Shown here one piece after another: positions 15,245-24,430 of a stretch of DNA of 45,168 nt (the stretch's first letter is position 1; every line of letters begins with the position of its first letter). Location: NCBI GenBank assembly GCA_026414995.1, contig JAOAHY010000003.1:1-45168 (forward strand), read 5' to 3'. The translations under genes and the position numbers were made by a program. This DNA is from Caldisericia bacterium. Its GTDB lineage: Bacteria > Caldisericota > Caldisericia > B22-G15. The notes under the pieces are model-generated. The model searched no databases. It was given only the letters and a program-made list of their open reading frames with translations, and had not been told where the DNA came from.

Positions 15245-17971
15245 ATGGCACAATTAATTTTTATTTTATTGTTTCTTATTTTTATTCTTTATGTTTTATC
15301 AAAATCTAAAGCAAGAATTAAACCTCAAATTGTTATATTGATATTTATCCCGTTTATAACTATTATTATTTTAAATCTTCTTTCAACAATTTTTGTTGAT
15401 TATTATTTTTTTGATAGTGTAAAGTATAAAAGTGTATTTTTTATTAGATTTTTCATAAATCTAGCAATAAAAGGTGCAGTTTTTGTAATTACTTTTTTAA
15501 TGCTTTATTTTATTACAAAATTTGAGTATATACTTACTCCTTTTGAAACTCCAGAAAGAAAAAGGGAAAAGATAATTTTTAAAATTATTCATTTTATAAT
15601 TGTTCTTATTTCATCAATAATATTCACAACACTAATTAACTTTAATTACAACAATATTTTAATGTTTTTTAATAGAGTTCCAACAGGAGTAATAACTGAA
15701 ATTTTAAATAAAGACATTTCATTTTATCTATTTACTCTTCCTTTCTTGAATGATTTATCAAATATATTTCTCTCTATTTTAATATTTATTCTTTTATTTT
15801 CTATATTTTTCTTCTTTCTTCTTTCAAAATTAAAGTACACCCTTTCAATTAAGTTAAAAGATGAAGATATACAGAGAAAGTTGTTAAAAATAGTGTCATT
15901 TATAGTTTTTGTAATTTCTTTAAAAACTTATCTTGCAATTTATAATTTAATGTTTTCAAAAAGAGGTGCAGTTTATGGAATAGGATATACAGATTATTAT
16001 ATTAGAATTCCAATTTATTATATACTAATAATTATTTTAATACTTCTTGGTATTGTCCTTTTATTTATTAATAATAGAATTTTTTTAAAAAAAAGAAGAA
16101 CATTTATAATTTTAACCTCTTTTTCTCTTATTATAATTTTATTTTTATATTCTATACTTCCCTCAATTTATCAAAGATTTGTTGTAAATCCAAATGAACT
16201 TTCAAGAGAAAGCATTTTTTTAGAATATAATATTAAATACACTAGATATGCTTATGGCATAGAGGATTTTAATTTTATAGAAATTGGGAATGTTTCAAAT
16301 ATAACAAAAGAAGTGGTAGAAAATAATCAAACAGTTATAAATAGTGCTAGAATTTGGGATCCAAGAGCACTTAAAGATACTTATAAAGAAATACAAGGTA
16401 TAAGACCTTATTATAAATTCAATGATGTTGATATAGATAGATATATCATAAATGGGTTATTAAGAGAAGTTATGATATCAGCAAGAGAACTTGATAAGAA
16501 TCTTCTCCCTGCTGATTCAAGAAGTTGGGTTAATCTTCATCTTAAATTTACACATGGATATGGAGTGTGCATGAGTGGAGTGGATGAAAGTACTCCTGAG
16601 GGACTACCAGTTCTTTTAATAAAAGATATACCTCCAAAAGTTGAAATAGATGGTGTTAAAATTACAAGATCTGAAATTTATTTCGGTGAATTAACAAATG
16701 ATTATATTTTTGTTAATACTTCAACAGAAGAATTTGATTATCCAAAAGGTAATGAGAATGTATATACAAAATATAAAGGTGAAAGTGGAGTAAAAATAGA
16801 CAATCTATTTAGAAAAATAATTTTTGCTATGCATTTTGGTGATATAAATATTCTTCTTTCAAGATATTTAACCAAAGGATCAAGAATCCTCTATTATAGA
16901 GAAGTTCTTGAAAGAGTAGATAAAATTGCACCTTTTCTTCTTTATGGATATGATCCTTATATTGTAATAGATAAGAACGGTAATTTGTTTTGGATAGGTG
17001 ATGGATTTACAATCTCAAATACTTTTCCATACTCTGAAGGAGTAAAATATGGAGATATAATGCTTAATTACATAAGAAATTCTGTAAAATTTACTGTAAA
17101 TGCATATAGTGGAGAGGTTAATTTTTATATTACAGATGAGAATGATCCATTAATAAAGGTTTATAGAAAAATTTATAAAGATTTATTTAAATCAATTGAT
17201 GAGATGCCTGAAGATTTAAGAGAACATTTGAGATACCCAGATGATCTTGTTGAGATCCAATCTTATATTTTAAGAGATTATCATATGAAAGATGTTCAAG
17301 TTTTTTACAATAGAGAAGATAGATGGGAAAAAGCAAAAGAGAAATACATTCAAGATATACAACCTATTATTCCATATTTTATTTTTATGAATATTGATGG
17401 AAAAGTTGAATTTGTAAATATTCTTCCTATGACGCCAGTTGGAAAGGGAAATCTTATCTCGCTCTTTGTTGGGAGATGCGATAAAGAAAATTATGGTAAA
17501 GTTATAATTTACCAATTTTCAAAAGAAACATTGATTTATGGACCACAACAAATAGAAGCAAGAGTTGATCAGGATGAAGAAATTTCAAAAACATTAACAC
17601 TTTGGAATCAACAAGGCTCACAAGTTATAAGGGGAAATACACTACTCTTACTTATTAATGGTTCAATTTTGTATATTGAACCTGTTTATCTTCAAGCAAC
17701 ACAAGGGAAAATTCCACAACTTAAAAAAGTTATATGTGCAACATTAGATAGACTAACTTGGGGAGATAGTGTAAAAGATGCTTTATCTGAAATACTTAAA
17801 TATGAAAAAGGGCCTGAAAAAGAGATAAATTTTGATGAAATTTTAAAATCTCTTAAAGAGGCATTAGATAATTATAAAAGATACTCTGGAGAAGGAAATT
17901 TTGAGTTAGCAGGAAAAGAATTAAAGAAAATAGATGAGTTGCTAAAAATTCTGGAAAGCTTAAAGCCTTAG
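15245..17971 (+). CDS. UPF0182 family large membrane protein
   Basis: Protein of 908 aa of the UPF0182 family: seven or so membrane helices in residues 1-310, then a long extracytoplasmic region. Family segments include RPYYKFNDVDIDRY, ARELDKNLLPADSRSWVN, KFTHGYGVCMSG, EIYFGELTNDYIFV, ILYYREVLERVDKIAPFL and TWGDSVKDALSEIL. The function is unknown. The ATG follows the stop of the mini-protease gene without a gap, and GGGAG about 10 nt upstream may help initiation. The stop overlaps that of the convergent patatin gene (shared TTAG). Confidence 0.92.
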   Translation: MAQLIFILLFLIFILYVLSKSKARIKPQIVILIFIPFITIIILNLLSTIFVDYYFFDSVKYKSVFFIRFFINLAIKGAVFVITFLMLYFITKFEYILTPFETPERKREKIIFKIIHFIIVLISSIIFTTLINFNYNNILMFFNRVPTGVITEILNKDISFYLFTLPFLNDLSNIFLSILIFILLFSIFFFFLLSKLKYTLSIKLKDEDIQRKLLKIVSFIVFVISLKTYLAIYNLMFSKRGAVYGIGYTDYYIRIPIYYILIIILILLGIVLLFINNRIFLKKRRTFIILTSFSLIIILFLYSILPSIYQRFVVNPNELSRESIFLEYNIKYTRYAYGIEDFNFIEIGNVSNITKEVVENNQTVINSARIWDPRALKDTYKEIQGIRPYYKFNDVDIDRYIINGLLREVMISARELDKNLLPADSRSWVNLHLKFTHGYGVCMSGVDESTPEGLPVLLIKDIPPKVEIDGVKITRSEIYFGELTNDYIFVNTSTEEFDYPKGNENVYTKYKGESGVKIDNLFRKIIFAMHFGDINILLSRYLTKGSRILYYREVLERVDKIAPFLLYGYDPYIVIDKNGNLFWIGDGFTISNTFPYSEGVKYGDIMLNYIRNSVKFTVNAYSGEVNFYITDENDPLIKVYRKIYKDLFKSIDEMPEDLREHLRYPDDLVEIQSYILRDYHMKDVQVFYNREDRWEKAKEKYIQDIQPIIPYFIFMNIDGKVEFVNILPMTPVGKGNLISLFVGRCDKENYGKVIIYQFSKETLIYGPQQIEARVDQDEEISKTLTLWNQQGSQVIRGNTLLLLINGSILYIEPVYLQATQGKIPQLKKVICATLDRLTWGDSVKDALSEILKYEKGPEKEINFDEILKSLKEALDNYKRYSGEGNFELAGKELKKIDELLKILESLKP

Positions 17972-18822
17972 AATGAAAAAAGTATTTTTTTAATTTTTTT
18001 AATTTCACTTAATGTTTTTTCTTTGCCCTTTTCAATTATTTCTTGAGTATTTGTAAAATCAAAAGTGCTTTTCTCAATATCAATTTTTAATACATAATCT
18101 GCTTTTTCTAAATTTATTTCAACTAATTTTTCTGTCATAACATCATAAATTCTTTTTAAAATAGATAAATCTGAATTTAAGTTTTTTATGCTTTCTTTTT
18201 TTAAACCTCTATGAATGTCAACAACAAGAATTTTTTTTGCTCCAAACTCTTTTGCTTTTATAACTGGTGCATTATCAAGAACTCCTCCATCAACAAGAAG
18301 CATTTTGTTATAACTTACTGGTTTAAAAATAAATGGATAAGACATAGTAGCTCTAAGTGCTTTATAAAGAGGTCCTTTATCAAAGATAATCTCCTTTCCA
18401 GTTAATAGATCTACTGCTGTGCAGAAAAATTTTATTTTTAGATTTTCTATTTGTTCTTCTTTTGTAATTTCTTTTAATAACTCTTCAATTTTATCTTCAC
18501 CTTCTTTTTCAAATAACCTTCCATATGTTGAAAGAAAAATAATTTCAAAAATATTGTTTAAATTTTTTATAAATGAAAATCTTGGTAATTTTAAAATTTT
18601 TGAATAATCAAAATTTAATGCCATATTTTTTATTTCTTCTGGAGTGTATCCTAGGGCAAATAAACCTCCAATTATTCCACCCATTGAAGTCCCACATATT
18701 AAATCAAAATTAATTCCACTGTTTATTAGTGCTTCAAGAACTCCAATATGTGCAAGACCTCTTGCTCCTCCACCCATTAAGACAATTCCAATTTTTCTTT
18801 TGAATAAACCAATTTTTTTCAT
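17968..18822 (-). CDS. Patatin-like phospholipase (RssA/YlbK type)
   Basis: Cytoplasmic or membrane-associated serine hydrolase of 284 aa with a Ser-Asp dyad. It shows the oxyanion-hole motif GGGARG (residues 17-22), the nucleophile elbow GTSMG (S46) and the catalytic DGG (D178). The ATG at 18822 is preferred over a TTG one codon upstream. A -10 box ends 8 nt before it and no Shine-Dalgarno is present, so the mRNA is probably leaderless. It stands alone, divergent from the formimidoyltransferase gene. Confidence 0.9.
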   Translation of the reverse strand: MKKIGLFKRKIGIVLMGGGARGLAHIGVLEALINSGINFDLICGTSMGGIIGGLFALGYTPEEIKNMALNFDYSKILKLPRFSFIKNLNNIFEIIFLSTYGRLFEKEGEDKIEELLKEITKEEQIENLKIKFFCTAVDLLTGKEIIFDKGPLYKALRATMSYPFIFKPVSYNKMLLVDGGVLDNAPVIKAKEFGAKKILVVDIHRGLKKESIKNLNSDLSILKRIYDVMTEKLVEINLEKADYVLKIDIEKSTFDFTNTQEIIEKGKEKTLSEIKKIKKILFSF

Positions 18823-18830
18823 CAAGATAA

Positions 18831-18839
18831 AGTATAACA
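18831..18839 (-). promoter_or_regulatory. Extended -10 box for leaderless patatin gene
   Basis: On the - strand TGTTATACT is an extended -10 element that ends 8 nt before the ATG at 18822. Confidence 0.5.
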
Positions 18840-18843
18840 GAGA

Positions 18844-18852
18844 TGATATAAT
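18844..18852 (+). promoter_or_regulatory. Extended -10 box for the formimidoyltransferase gene
   Basis: TGATATAAT is a consensus extended -10 element. The start is expected near 18859, just before GGAGG at 18863-18867. It is back to back with the patatin promoter, 10 bp between hexamers. Confidence 0.6.
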
Positions 18853-18875
18853 AATTCTAACTGGAGGTATTGTTT

Positions 18876-19775
18876 ATGGCAAAACTTATTGAATCAGTAC
18901 CTAACATAAGTGAAGGAAGGAGAAAGGATGTAATTGAGGAAATTGTAAAGGAAGTTAGAGATAGGCAAAATGTAAAACTTTTAGAGGTTTCTTCTGATGA
19001 ATCTCATAATAGAACAGTTGTTACGATAGCAGGAGAAGTTGAAGAGGTAATTGATGCGCTTTTTTATTTTACTAAAAAAGCAGTTGAACTAATTGATCTT
19101 AGAAATCATAAAGGAGAGCACCCTCGAATTGGTGCAGTAGATGTTATACCTCTTGTTCCAATTTCAGGTATTGATAAAAAAGAGTTAAATGAATATGCAA
19201 AAAAACTTGGTGAAAAAATTTGGAATGAACTTAAAGTACCAATTTATTTTTATGCTGATTCTGCAACAAATGAAGAGAGGAAAAAGCTTCCAAATATTAG
19301 AAAAGGAGAGTTCGAGGGATTAGAAGAAAAAATGAAAGACCCAAAATGGTACCCTGATATTGGTGAACCAAAACCACATATTTCAGCTGGTGCAACAGTA
19401 GTTGGTGTTAGAGAGTTTTTAATTGCATATAATATAAATCTTGGAACAAAAGATGTAGAAATAGCAGAAAAAATAGCAAAATCAATAAGAGAATCATCTG
19501 GTGGACTCATGTTTGTTCAAGCAAAAGGATTTTATTTGGAAGATAAACAGTGCGCTCAAGTCTCAATGAATATTTTAAATTTCAAAAAAGCACCACTTTA
19601 TAGAATTTATGAAATTGTAAAAATGGAAGCCGAAAGATATGGTACATACATTAAAGAAAGTGAACTAGTTGGATTAATTCCTTTAAAAGCTGTTTTAGAT
19701 ACTTTTGCTTTTTATTTAAAACTACCCGAACTTTCTCAAGATAAGGTTATTGAATATAAAATATTTAGTGAATAA
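18876..19775 (+). CDS. ftcD: Glutamate formimidoyltransferase
   Basis: Transfers the formimidoyl group from N-formimidoyl-glutamate (a histidine breakdown product) to tetrahydrofolate. It has 299 aa, the transferase domain only, without the cyclodeaminase half found in animal enzymes. The opening ESVPNISEGRRKDVIEEI, GEHPRIGAVDVIPLVP and the KPHISAGATVVGVREFLIAY segment are characteristic. The ATG at 18876 is chosen because GGAGG lies 8 nt upstream; a TTG at 18870 is too close to it. No other histidine-degradation gene is in the window. It could also feed folate one-carbon pools. Confidence 0.93.
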   Translation: MAKLIESVPNISEGRRKDVIEEIVKEVRDRQNVKLLEVSSDESHNRTVVTIAGEVEEVIDALFYFTKKAVELIDLRNHKGEHPRIGAVDVIPLVPISGIDKKELNEYAKKLGEKIWNELKVPIYFYADSATNEERKKLPNIRKGEFEGLEEKMKDPKWYPDIGEPKPHISAGATVVGVREFLIAYNINLGTKDVEIAEKIAKSIRESSGGLMFVQAKGFYLEDKQCAQVSMNILNFKKAPLYRIYEIVKMEAERYGTYIKESELVGLIPLKAVLDTFAFYLKLPELSQDKVIEYKIFSE

Positions 19776-19777
19776 AT

Positions 19778-20470
19778 TTAAAAACTGAATGTTCTTCCTT
19801 TTACCGCAGAAACTCCAGGTATTTCTAACTTCTTTTCAAAAATAATCATAAATCTTGTGAGAATTATTGAAATTACTACATAGATAAATGCAATAATTGT
19901 AAAAGATTGAATATAATAAAAAGTTTTGCTTCCAATAAATTTTGCAACACTGGTAAGTTCCATTACAGTTAATATCATAGCTAAACTTGAATATTGTGTG
20001 AGAGCAATTAGTTCATTTGTCCATGCAGGAATTACAATTCTCAAAACTTGTGGAAGAAGTATATATCTTATCACTTTAAATCTATTCATTCCAATGCTTA
20101 ATGCTGCATCTGTTTGACCTGTTGGGATAGCTAGAAAAGCAGTTCTAAAATATTCTGCTTGATATGCAGCGCTATTAAGACCCATTCCTAAAATTGCGGC
20201 AGTAAGTGGTGTAAATCTAACTAAACCTGTAGAAGGTAATCCAAAGTAAATTATGAAAAGTTGAACAACCATAGGGGTTCCTCTAATTATTTCTATATAA
20301 AGAGTCGAAAGAATTTTTAAAATCTTTGGGCCATAGAGTTTTAAAACTGCAAGAACTAATCCAAATATTAAACCAAAAAAAATTGAAACAAATGTTATAT
20401 AAAGAGTTAGATAAAAACCACTTAAAAGTAAATTTCCATATCTTTCAAAAATAATTAAATAAGCTTCCAT
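19778..20470 (-). CDS. Polar amino acid ABC transporter permease (second permease)
   Basis: HisMQ-type inner-membrane permease of 230 aa: about five hydrophobic segments, IEIIRGTPMVVQLFIIYFGL after the first helices and the cytoplasmic EAA-like loop ALSIGMNRFKVIRYILLPQV. Its ATG follows the ATPase stop codon without a gap (TAGATG). It differs clearly from the other permease of the operon, so the channel is probably a heterodimer. It ends 2 nt from the convergent ftcD stop. Confidence 0.92.
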   Translation of the reverse strand: MEAYLIIFERYGNLLLSGFYLTLYITFVSIFFGLIFGLVLAVLKLYGPKILKILSTLYIEIIRGTPMVVQLFIIYFGLPSTGLVRFTPLTAAILGMGLNSAAYQAEYFRTAFLAIPTGQTDAALSIGMNRFKVIRYILLPQVLRIVIPAWTNELIALTQYSSLAMILTVMELTSVAKFIGSKTFYYIQSFTIIAFIYVVISIILTRFMIIFEKKLEIPGVSAVKGRTFSF

Positions 20471-21220
20471 CTAATCTTTTTCCTCTTTGGTTATTATTCC
20501 AAGAAACTTTTTTATTCTCTCACTTTTAGGATTAAAGATTATTTCCTCTGGTGAACCTTTTTCAATTATTTTTCCACTATCAAGAAACATAATTTCATCT
20601 GCAACATCTTTTGCAAAATCTAATTCATGTGTAACAAGAAGCATTGTCATACCTTTTTCAGCTAAATTTTTTATTGCTCTTAAGACCTCTCCAATCAATT
20701 CCACATCAAGAGCACTTGTTGGTTCATCAAATAAAATTATTCTTGGATTCATAGCAATTGCTCTTGCAATTGCTACCCTCTGTTGTTGTCCACCAGAAAG
20801 TTGTGCAGGATAAAGCTTCCATAATCTTTTATCAATTCCAACAATATTTAAAGCATTTTCTGCAATACTTTCCGCCTCTTCTTTTTTCATTCCTTTAACT
20901 TTAAGTAGTCCAATTAAAACATTTTCAATTGCATTTAGATGCATAAAAAGATTAAAATGTTGGAAAACAAAGCCAATTTTTTCTCTAATTTTTGACAAAT
21001 TTACTCCACTTTTTGTTATTTCCTCATTATCAAGAAAAATTTTTCCAGAATCAGGTTTTGTTAGAAAATTTATACAATAAAGTAGAGTGCTTTTGCCTCC
21101 CCCACTTGGTCCAATTATTACTTTTATTTCATTTTCATTTATTGAAAATGAAACTCCTTTTAAAACTTCATTTTTACCAAAACTCTTCTTTAAATTTTCT
21201 ACTCTTAAGACCTCTTTCAC
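20471..21220 (-). CDS. glnQ: Polar amino acid ABC transporter ATP-binding protein
   Basis: ATPase of 249 aa that drives polar amino acid uptake (GlnQ/HisP group). Walker A is GPSGGGKST (with glycine where serine is usual), signature LSGGQQQR, Walker B IILFDEPTSALD, H-loop VTHE. It starts at a GTG (21220) that overlaps the upstream permease stop by four bases (GTGA), with an AGGAG-like site about 10 nt before. The exact amino acid is not determinable; glnQ is a group name here. Confidence 0.93.
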   Translation of the reverse strand: MKEVLRVENLKKSFGKNEVLKGVSFSINENEIKVIIGPSGGGKSTLLYCINFLTKPDSGKIFLDNEEITKSGVNLSKIREKIGFVFQHFNLFMHLNAIENVLIGLLKVKGMKKEEAESIAENALNIVGIDKRLWKLYPAQLSGGQQQRVAIARAIAMNPRIILFDEPTSALDVELIGEVLRAIKNLAEKGMTMLLVTHELDFAKDVADEIMFLDSGKIIEKGSPEEIIFNPKSERIKKFLGIITKEEKD

Positions 21221-21882
21221 CTTTTTTCTCCTAATCCTGGGATTCTATTTTTTTCATAAATTGAATAAAAAATATAATTTGAAAATCTCACCATAATAAA
21301 ATATAAAATAGCAATAAAAATATAAATTTCAAAATATCTTCCAATTGATCTTGAAATAAGTTCTGCTTTTGTCATAATTTCTGTTATACCAAGAACAAAA
21401 GCAATAGATGTATCTTTAAGAAGGGTTATAAACTCATTTGTCCAGGATGGAATCATTATTCTAATAGCTTGAGGTAATAATATATTTAAGAAAACTTGAG
21501 TTTTGTTCATTCCAATACTCAATGCTGCAAGAATTTGACCTGTTGGAATTGCTTCAAGGGATGATCTAAAAATTTGACTTTGATAAGCAGCGCTTCTTAT
21601 TCCAAGACCAAGTATTGCAGAAGTTAGTGGATCAAGATTAAATCCAAGATAAAGAATCAAGAAAAGAACCATTAAAGGAATTCCTCTTATTATTTCACCA
21701 ATAATTCTAAAGATTAAATTAAATGGGGAGGCAAGATATACCTCCCCAAAAGTTAATAGTGAACCAGCAATAAAACCAAGAGCTATTCCTGTTAAAGTGA
21801 GCAAAATTGTATTAAAAATTCCAGAGAGTATATAAACTATTGCTCTAATATTATAAAAAATTGTTATGTCAAAAATTTTCAT
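21217..21882 (-). CDS. Polar amino acid ABC transporter permease (first permease)
   Basis: HisMQ-type permease of 221 aa with IGEIIRGIPLMVLFLILYLGF and the EAA-like loop ALSIGMNKTQVFLNILLPQAIR. It lies 8 nt after the binding-protein gene and overlaps the ATPase start. Together with the other permease it would form the membrane channel. Confidence 0.92.
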   Translation of the reverse strand: MKIFDITIFYNIRAIVYILSGIFNTILLTLTGIALGFIAGSLLTFGEVYLASPFNLIFRIIGEIIRGIPLMVLFLILYLGFNLDPLTSAILGLGIRSAAYQSQIFRSSLEAIPTGQILAALSIGMNKTQVFLNILLPQAIRIMIPSWTNEFITLLKDTSIAFVLGITEIMTKAELISRSIGRYFEIYIFIAILYFIMVRFSNYIFYSIYEKNRIPGLGEKR

Positions 21883-21890
21883 TAATATAA

Positions 21891-22649
21891 TTATTCACCT
21901 GAAAAATATTTTTGAACTAAATCTGACCAATCTTTACTATTTTTAACTTCTTCCAAAGCTTTCTTTAAATCATTAAATAGTTTTTCATTATCTTTCTGGA
22001 CAAATATTCCAGCAGTTTCTGGGGCAAGTTCTGCAGTAACAACATAGTTATATTTTTGCTCATATAATTTTGCAACTGGAGTATCAATTATCATAGCGTC
22101 AATTGCTCCATTTTGAAGATCAAGCATTCCTAGAATAACAGATGTATATCTTCTCACATCTACATTTAATGCCTCTTTTTTCTGTATCCCTTCATCAAGA
22201 ATTTGTTCTCCGGTAGTACCTTTTTGAACTCCTACTTTCTTACCAGAAAGATCTGATAGACCTAAAGGTTTAAATGCACTTTTTACATTAACTATAATTG
22301 ATTGACCAGTAACCCAATAAGGAATTGCAGGAGCAACTTTAAGTCTATCTTCAGTTATTGTAATACATGCTATTGCAACATCAATTTTTTTCTTTTCAAG
22401 AGAAGGAATTATTGAGTCAAAATCCATGTTAACAATTTTTACCTCATACCCAAGCTTTTTTCCTAATAATCTTATTAAATCTAAATCAAAACCAACAAAT
22501 TCACCAGTTTTTTCATCAACATACTCAAATGGAGGGTAATCTGCAGATGTTCCAACATTTAAAACTTTAGGTTGTTTTTTACAAGAGATAAATAAACTTA
22601 AAACAAGTGATAAAATTAATACTAATAAAACAATTTTATTTTTAATCAT
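21891..22649 (-). CDS. Amino acid ABC transporter substrate-binding lipoprotein
   Basis: Extracytoplasmic binding protein of 252 aa anchored as a lipoprotein: a hydrophobic signal ends in FISC with the lipidated cysteine at residue 23. The SBP_bac_3 pattern follows: VGTSADYPPFEYVDEKTGEF, VGFDLDLIRLLGKKLGY, VAIACITITEDR and VGVQKGTTGEQI. It heads a four-gene operon (binding protein, permease, ATPase, permease). AGGAGG precedes the ATG. The lack of neighbouring metabolic genes leaves the amino acid open. Confidence 0.95.
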   Translation of the reverse strand: MIKNKIVLLVLILSLVLSLFISCKKQPKVLNVGTSADYPPFEYVDEKTGEFVGFDLDLIRLLGKKLGYEVKIVNMDFDSIIPSLEKKKIDVAIACITITEDRLKVAPAIPYWVTGQSIIVNVKSAFKPLGLSDLSGKKVGVQKGTTGEQILDEGIQKKEALNVDVRRYTSVILGMLDLQNGAIDAMIIDTPVAKLYEQKYNYVVTAELAPETAGIFVQKDNEKLFNDLKKALEEVKNSKDWSDLVQKYFSGE

Positions 22650-22667
22650 AAAAACCTCCTCTTAAAA

Positions 22668-22676
22668 ATTTTATCA
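22668..22676 (-). promoter_or_regulatory. Extended -10 box for the amino acid transporter operon
   Basis: On the - strand TGATAAAAT lies just upstream of the AGGAGG ribosome-binding site (22660-22655). The transcript would start near 22661, leaving almost no leader before the site. Confidence 0.45.
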
Positions 22677-22714
22677 ATTTAATTAAATCTAATCAATAAT
22701 TTTCTATGAAATAC

Positions 22715-23938
22715 TTAAAAAAGTGATGGAGGCTTTTCTGTTTCAAAATCTTCTATTACCTCAATCACTCCATATTCTCCATCAAAGCCTGGTTTTTTCT
22801 TTACTTTTCCTTCTCTCATATTTTTTATTAGTTTAAAAATTTTATCATCTATTCTACCTGATAGTTCGTTTAAGGGTAAAAAAAGAAGAACATTCATTTC
22901 ATTTCCAAATTTTTGAACTATTTTCATATATTCATCTTCAACAAATTTTGTGTTTTTGTTTTTTTGGTGTGCTTGAGAGATAATCTCAATTAAAGGAATT
23001 AAATTTTTAAATGGTATAAAATTATTTTCATTGAAATTTTCTCTATCTTTTAACTCATAAACTCTATGAAGAACTCCAAGGGTTAATGGTTTTTTACAAA
23101 CTGGACATATGTTTTTTATTTTAATTGATTCCTCAGGACTTAAAGATACTCCACAGTTTCTGTGTCCATCATAATGGTATTTTCCTTCTTCTGGAAAAAA
23201 TTCAATTGTGAATAGAAAACGTGTCTTATCTCTCTTTTTTATTGCATCTATTATTTCATCATATTTTAATTCACAATCAAAAACATTTCCCTCTCTTCCA
23301 ATATTTGAAGGAGAATGAGCATCAGAGTTAGATAAAAGAGCTATGTTATCTAATTTTGAAATAAGGTGATTCATAGGAGGGTCAGATGAAAGTCCTGTTT
23401 CAATTGCATAAATATTATCTAATTCATTTTGAAATGCTTCTTCTAAAGAATCAAAACCAGTTTCTGAACCAAAAATACCAAACCATGGAGTCCAAGCGTG
23501 AGCAGGATAAATAAAAGTATATGGCGCGACATCTTTTATTACTTTCACAAATTCACTACAACTAAATGGAAGTATTGGCCTTCCATCAATTCCTAAATCT
23601 GAATATTTTGATAGAGTTTTGTTTATTTTTTCCATATCTTCAATTGATTTAATTAAAAATGATATATGTACTCTTCTAGTTTTTCCTCCTTGTGAAAAAA
23701 TAAGAGCAACCTCGCCACTAATTATAAAATTTGTTCCATCATACTCATATATTCCATCATTTTTTTCCTTAAGATACATCTTTATTTCTTTTTCCCATTC
23801 AGGATGAGTTGAGTCTCCAGTTCCAAGAAGATTTATACCTTTAATTTTTGCCCATTGTGAAAGTGTAGAAATATCCATATCCTTACTTGTTGCTCTTGAA
23901 TATTTAGAATGTATGTGTAAATCAGCAACTATTTTCAA
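22715..23938 (-). CDS. Endonuclease Q family protein
   Basis: PHP-domain nuclease of 407 aa resembling EndoQ, which nicks DNA 5' of hypoxanthine, uracil and some other damaged bases. Metal-binding motifs are DLHIHSKYSRA at the start, GTGDSTHPEW, PAHAWTPWFGIFGS and LLSNSDAHSPSN. A zinc-finger-like segment follows at about residues 262-295 (CGVSLSPEES then CPVCKKPLTLGVLHR). EndoQ is common in Thermococcales and methanogens and rare in bacteria, and automatic annotation often mislabels it as a helicase or hypothetical. Its start overlaps the HIT gene by 17 nt. Confidence 0.85.
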   Translation of the reverse strand: MKIVADLHIHSKYSRATSKDMDISTLSQWAKIKGINLLGTGDSTHPEWEKEIKMYLKEKNDGIYEYDGTNFIISGEVALIFSQGGKTRRVHISFLIKSIEDMEKINKTLSKYSDLGIDGRPILPFSCSEFVKVIKDVAPYTFIYPAHAWTPWFGIFGSETGFDSLEEAFQNELDNIYAIETGLSSDPPMNHLISKLDNIALLSNSDAHSPSNIGREGNVFDCELKYDEIIDAIKKRDKTRFLFTIEFFPEEGKYHYDGHRNCGVSLSPEESIKIKNICPVCKKPLTLGVLHRVYELKDRENFNENNFIPFKNLIPLIEIISQAHQKNKNTKFVEDEYMKIVQKFGNEMNVLLFLPLNELSGRIDDKIFKLIKNMREGKVKKKPGFDGEYGVIEVIEDFETEKPPSLF

Positions 23939-24410
23939 TAAATTCCTCCTTTAATTTTTTATAAATTTCAAATAAACTATCTGGTATAACTCTTGTTTCA
24001 CCAAATACAGTCATAAAGTTTGTATCTCCAGACCAGCGAGGAACAATGTGAAAATGTAGGTGCTCTTCTCCTGCACCAGCAGCCCTACCAATATTAACTC
24101 CTATATTATAACCATCTGGTTTATATATTTTTTCAATTATTTTCTGTGATAAAATTAAAAAATTCATAATCTCTTTCATTTCATCATCATTTAGTTCATA
24201 AAGGTCTTTAATATGTCTCAAAGGAGAAATCATTAGATGTGCAGAATTATAAGGATATTTATTCATAATAATTATAGAGAAATTCCCTCTCTTTAAAATA
24301 AGATTTTCTTCATCTTTATTATCTTTAACCAGTTCACATATAAAGCAACCTGTTTTTTTCTTTGAAGATAATATATATTTTATTCTCCATGGAGCCCAAA
24401 GAACTCTCAT
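23922..24410 (-). CDS. HIT family hydrolase, Ap4A-phosphorylase-like
   Basis: Histidine-triad nucleotide-binding protein of 162 aa. The opening MRVLWAPWRIKYI with CFICELV (a Cys-x-x-Cys zinc site) and the triad HLHFHIVPRW near residue 120 place it with bacterial HIT proteins related to Ap4A phosphorylase and nucleoside phosphoramidases. It overlaps the endonuclease Q start. A -10 box ends 7 nt before the ATG and there is no Shine-Dalgarno, so the HIT-EndoQ transcript is probably leaderless. Confidence 0.9.
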   Translation of the reverse strand: MRVLWAPWRIKYILSSKKKTGCFICELVKDNKDEENLILKRGNFSIIIMNKYPYNSAHLMISPLRHIKDLYELNDDEMKEIMNFLILSQKIIEKIYKPDGYNIGVNIGRAAGAGEEHLHFHIVPRWSGDTNFMTVFGETRVIPDSLFEIYKKLKEEFIENSC

Positions 24411-24417
24411 ATTTCAA

Positions 24418-24423
24418 ATTATA
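24418..24423 (-). promoter_or_regulatory. -10 box for leaderless HIT-EndoQ operon
   Basis: A perfect TATAAT on the - strand ends 7 nt before the HIT ATG at 24410. Confidence 0.5.
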
Positions 24424-24430
24424 TAAAAAT

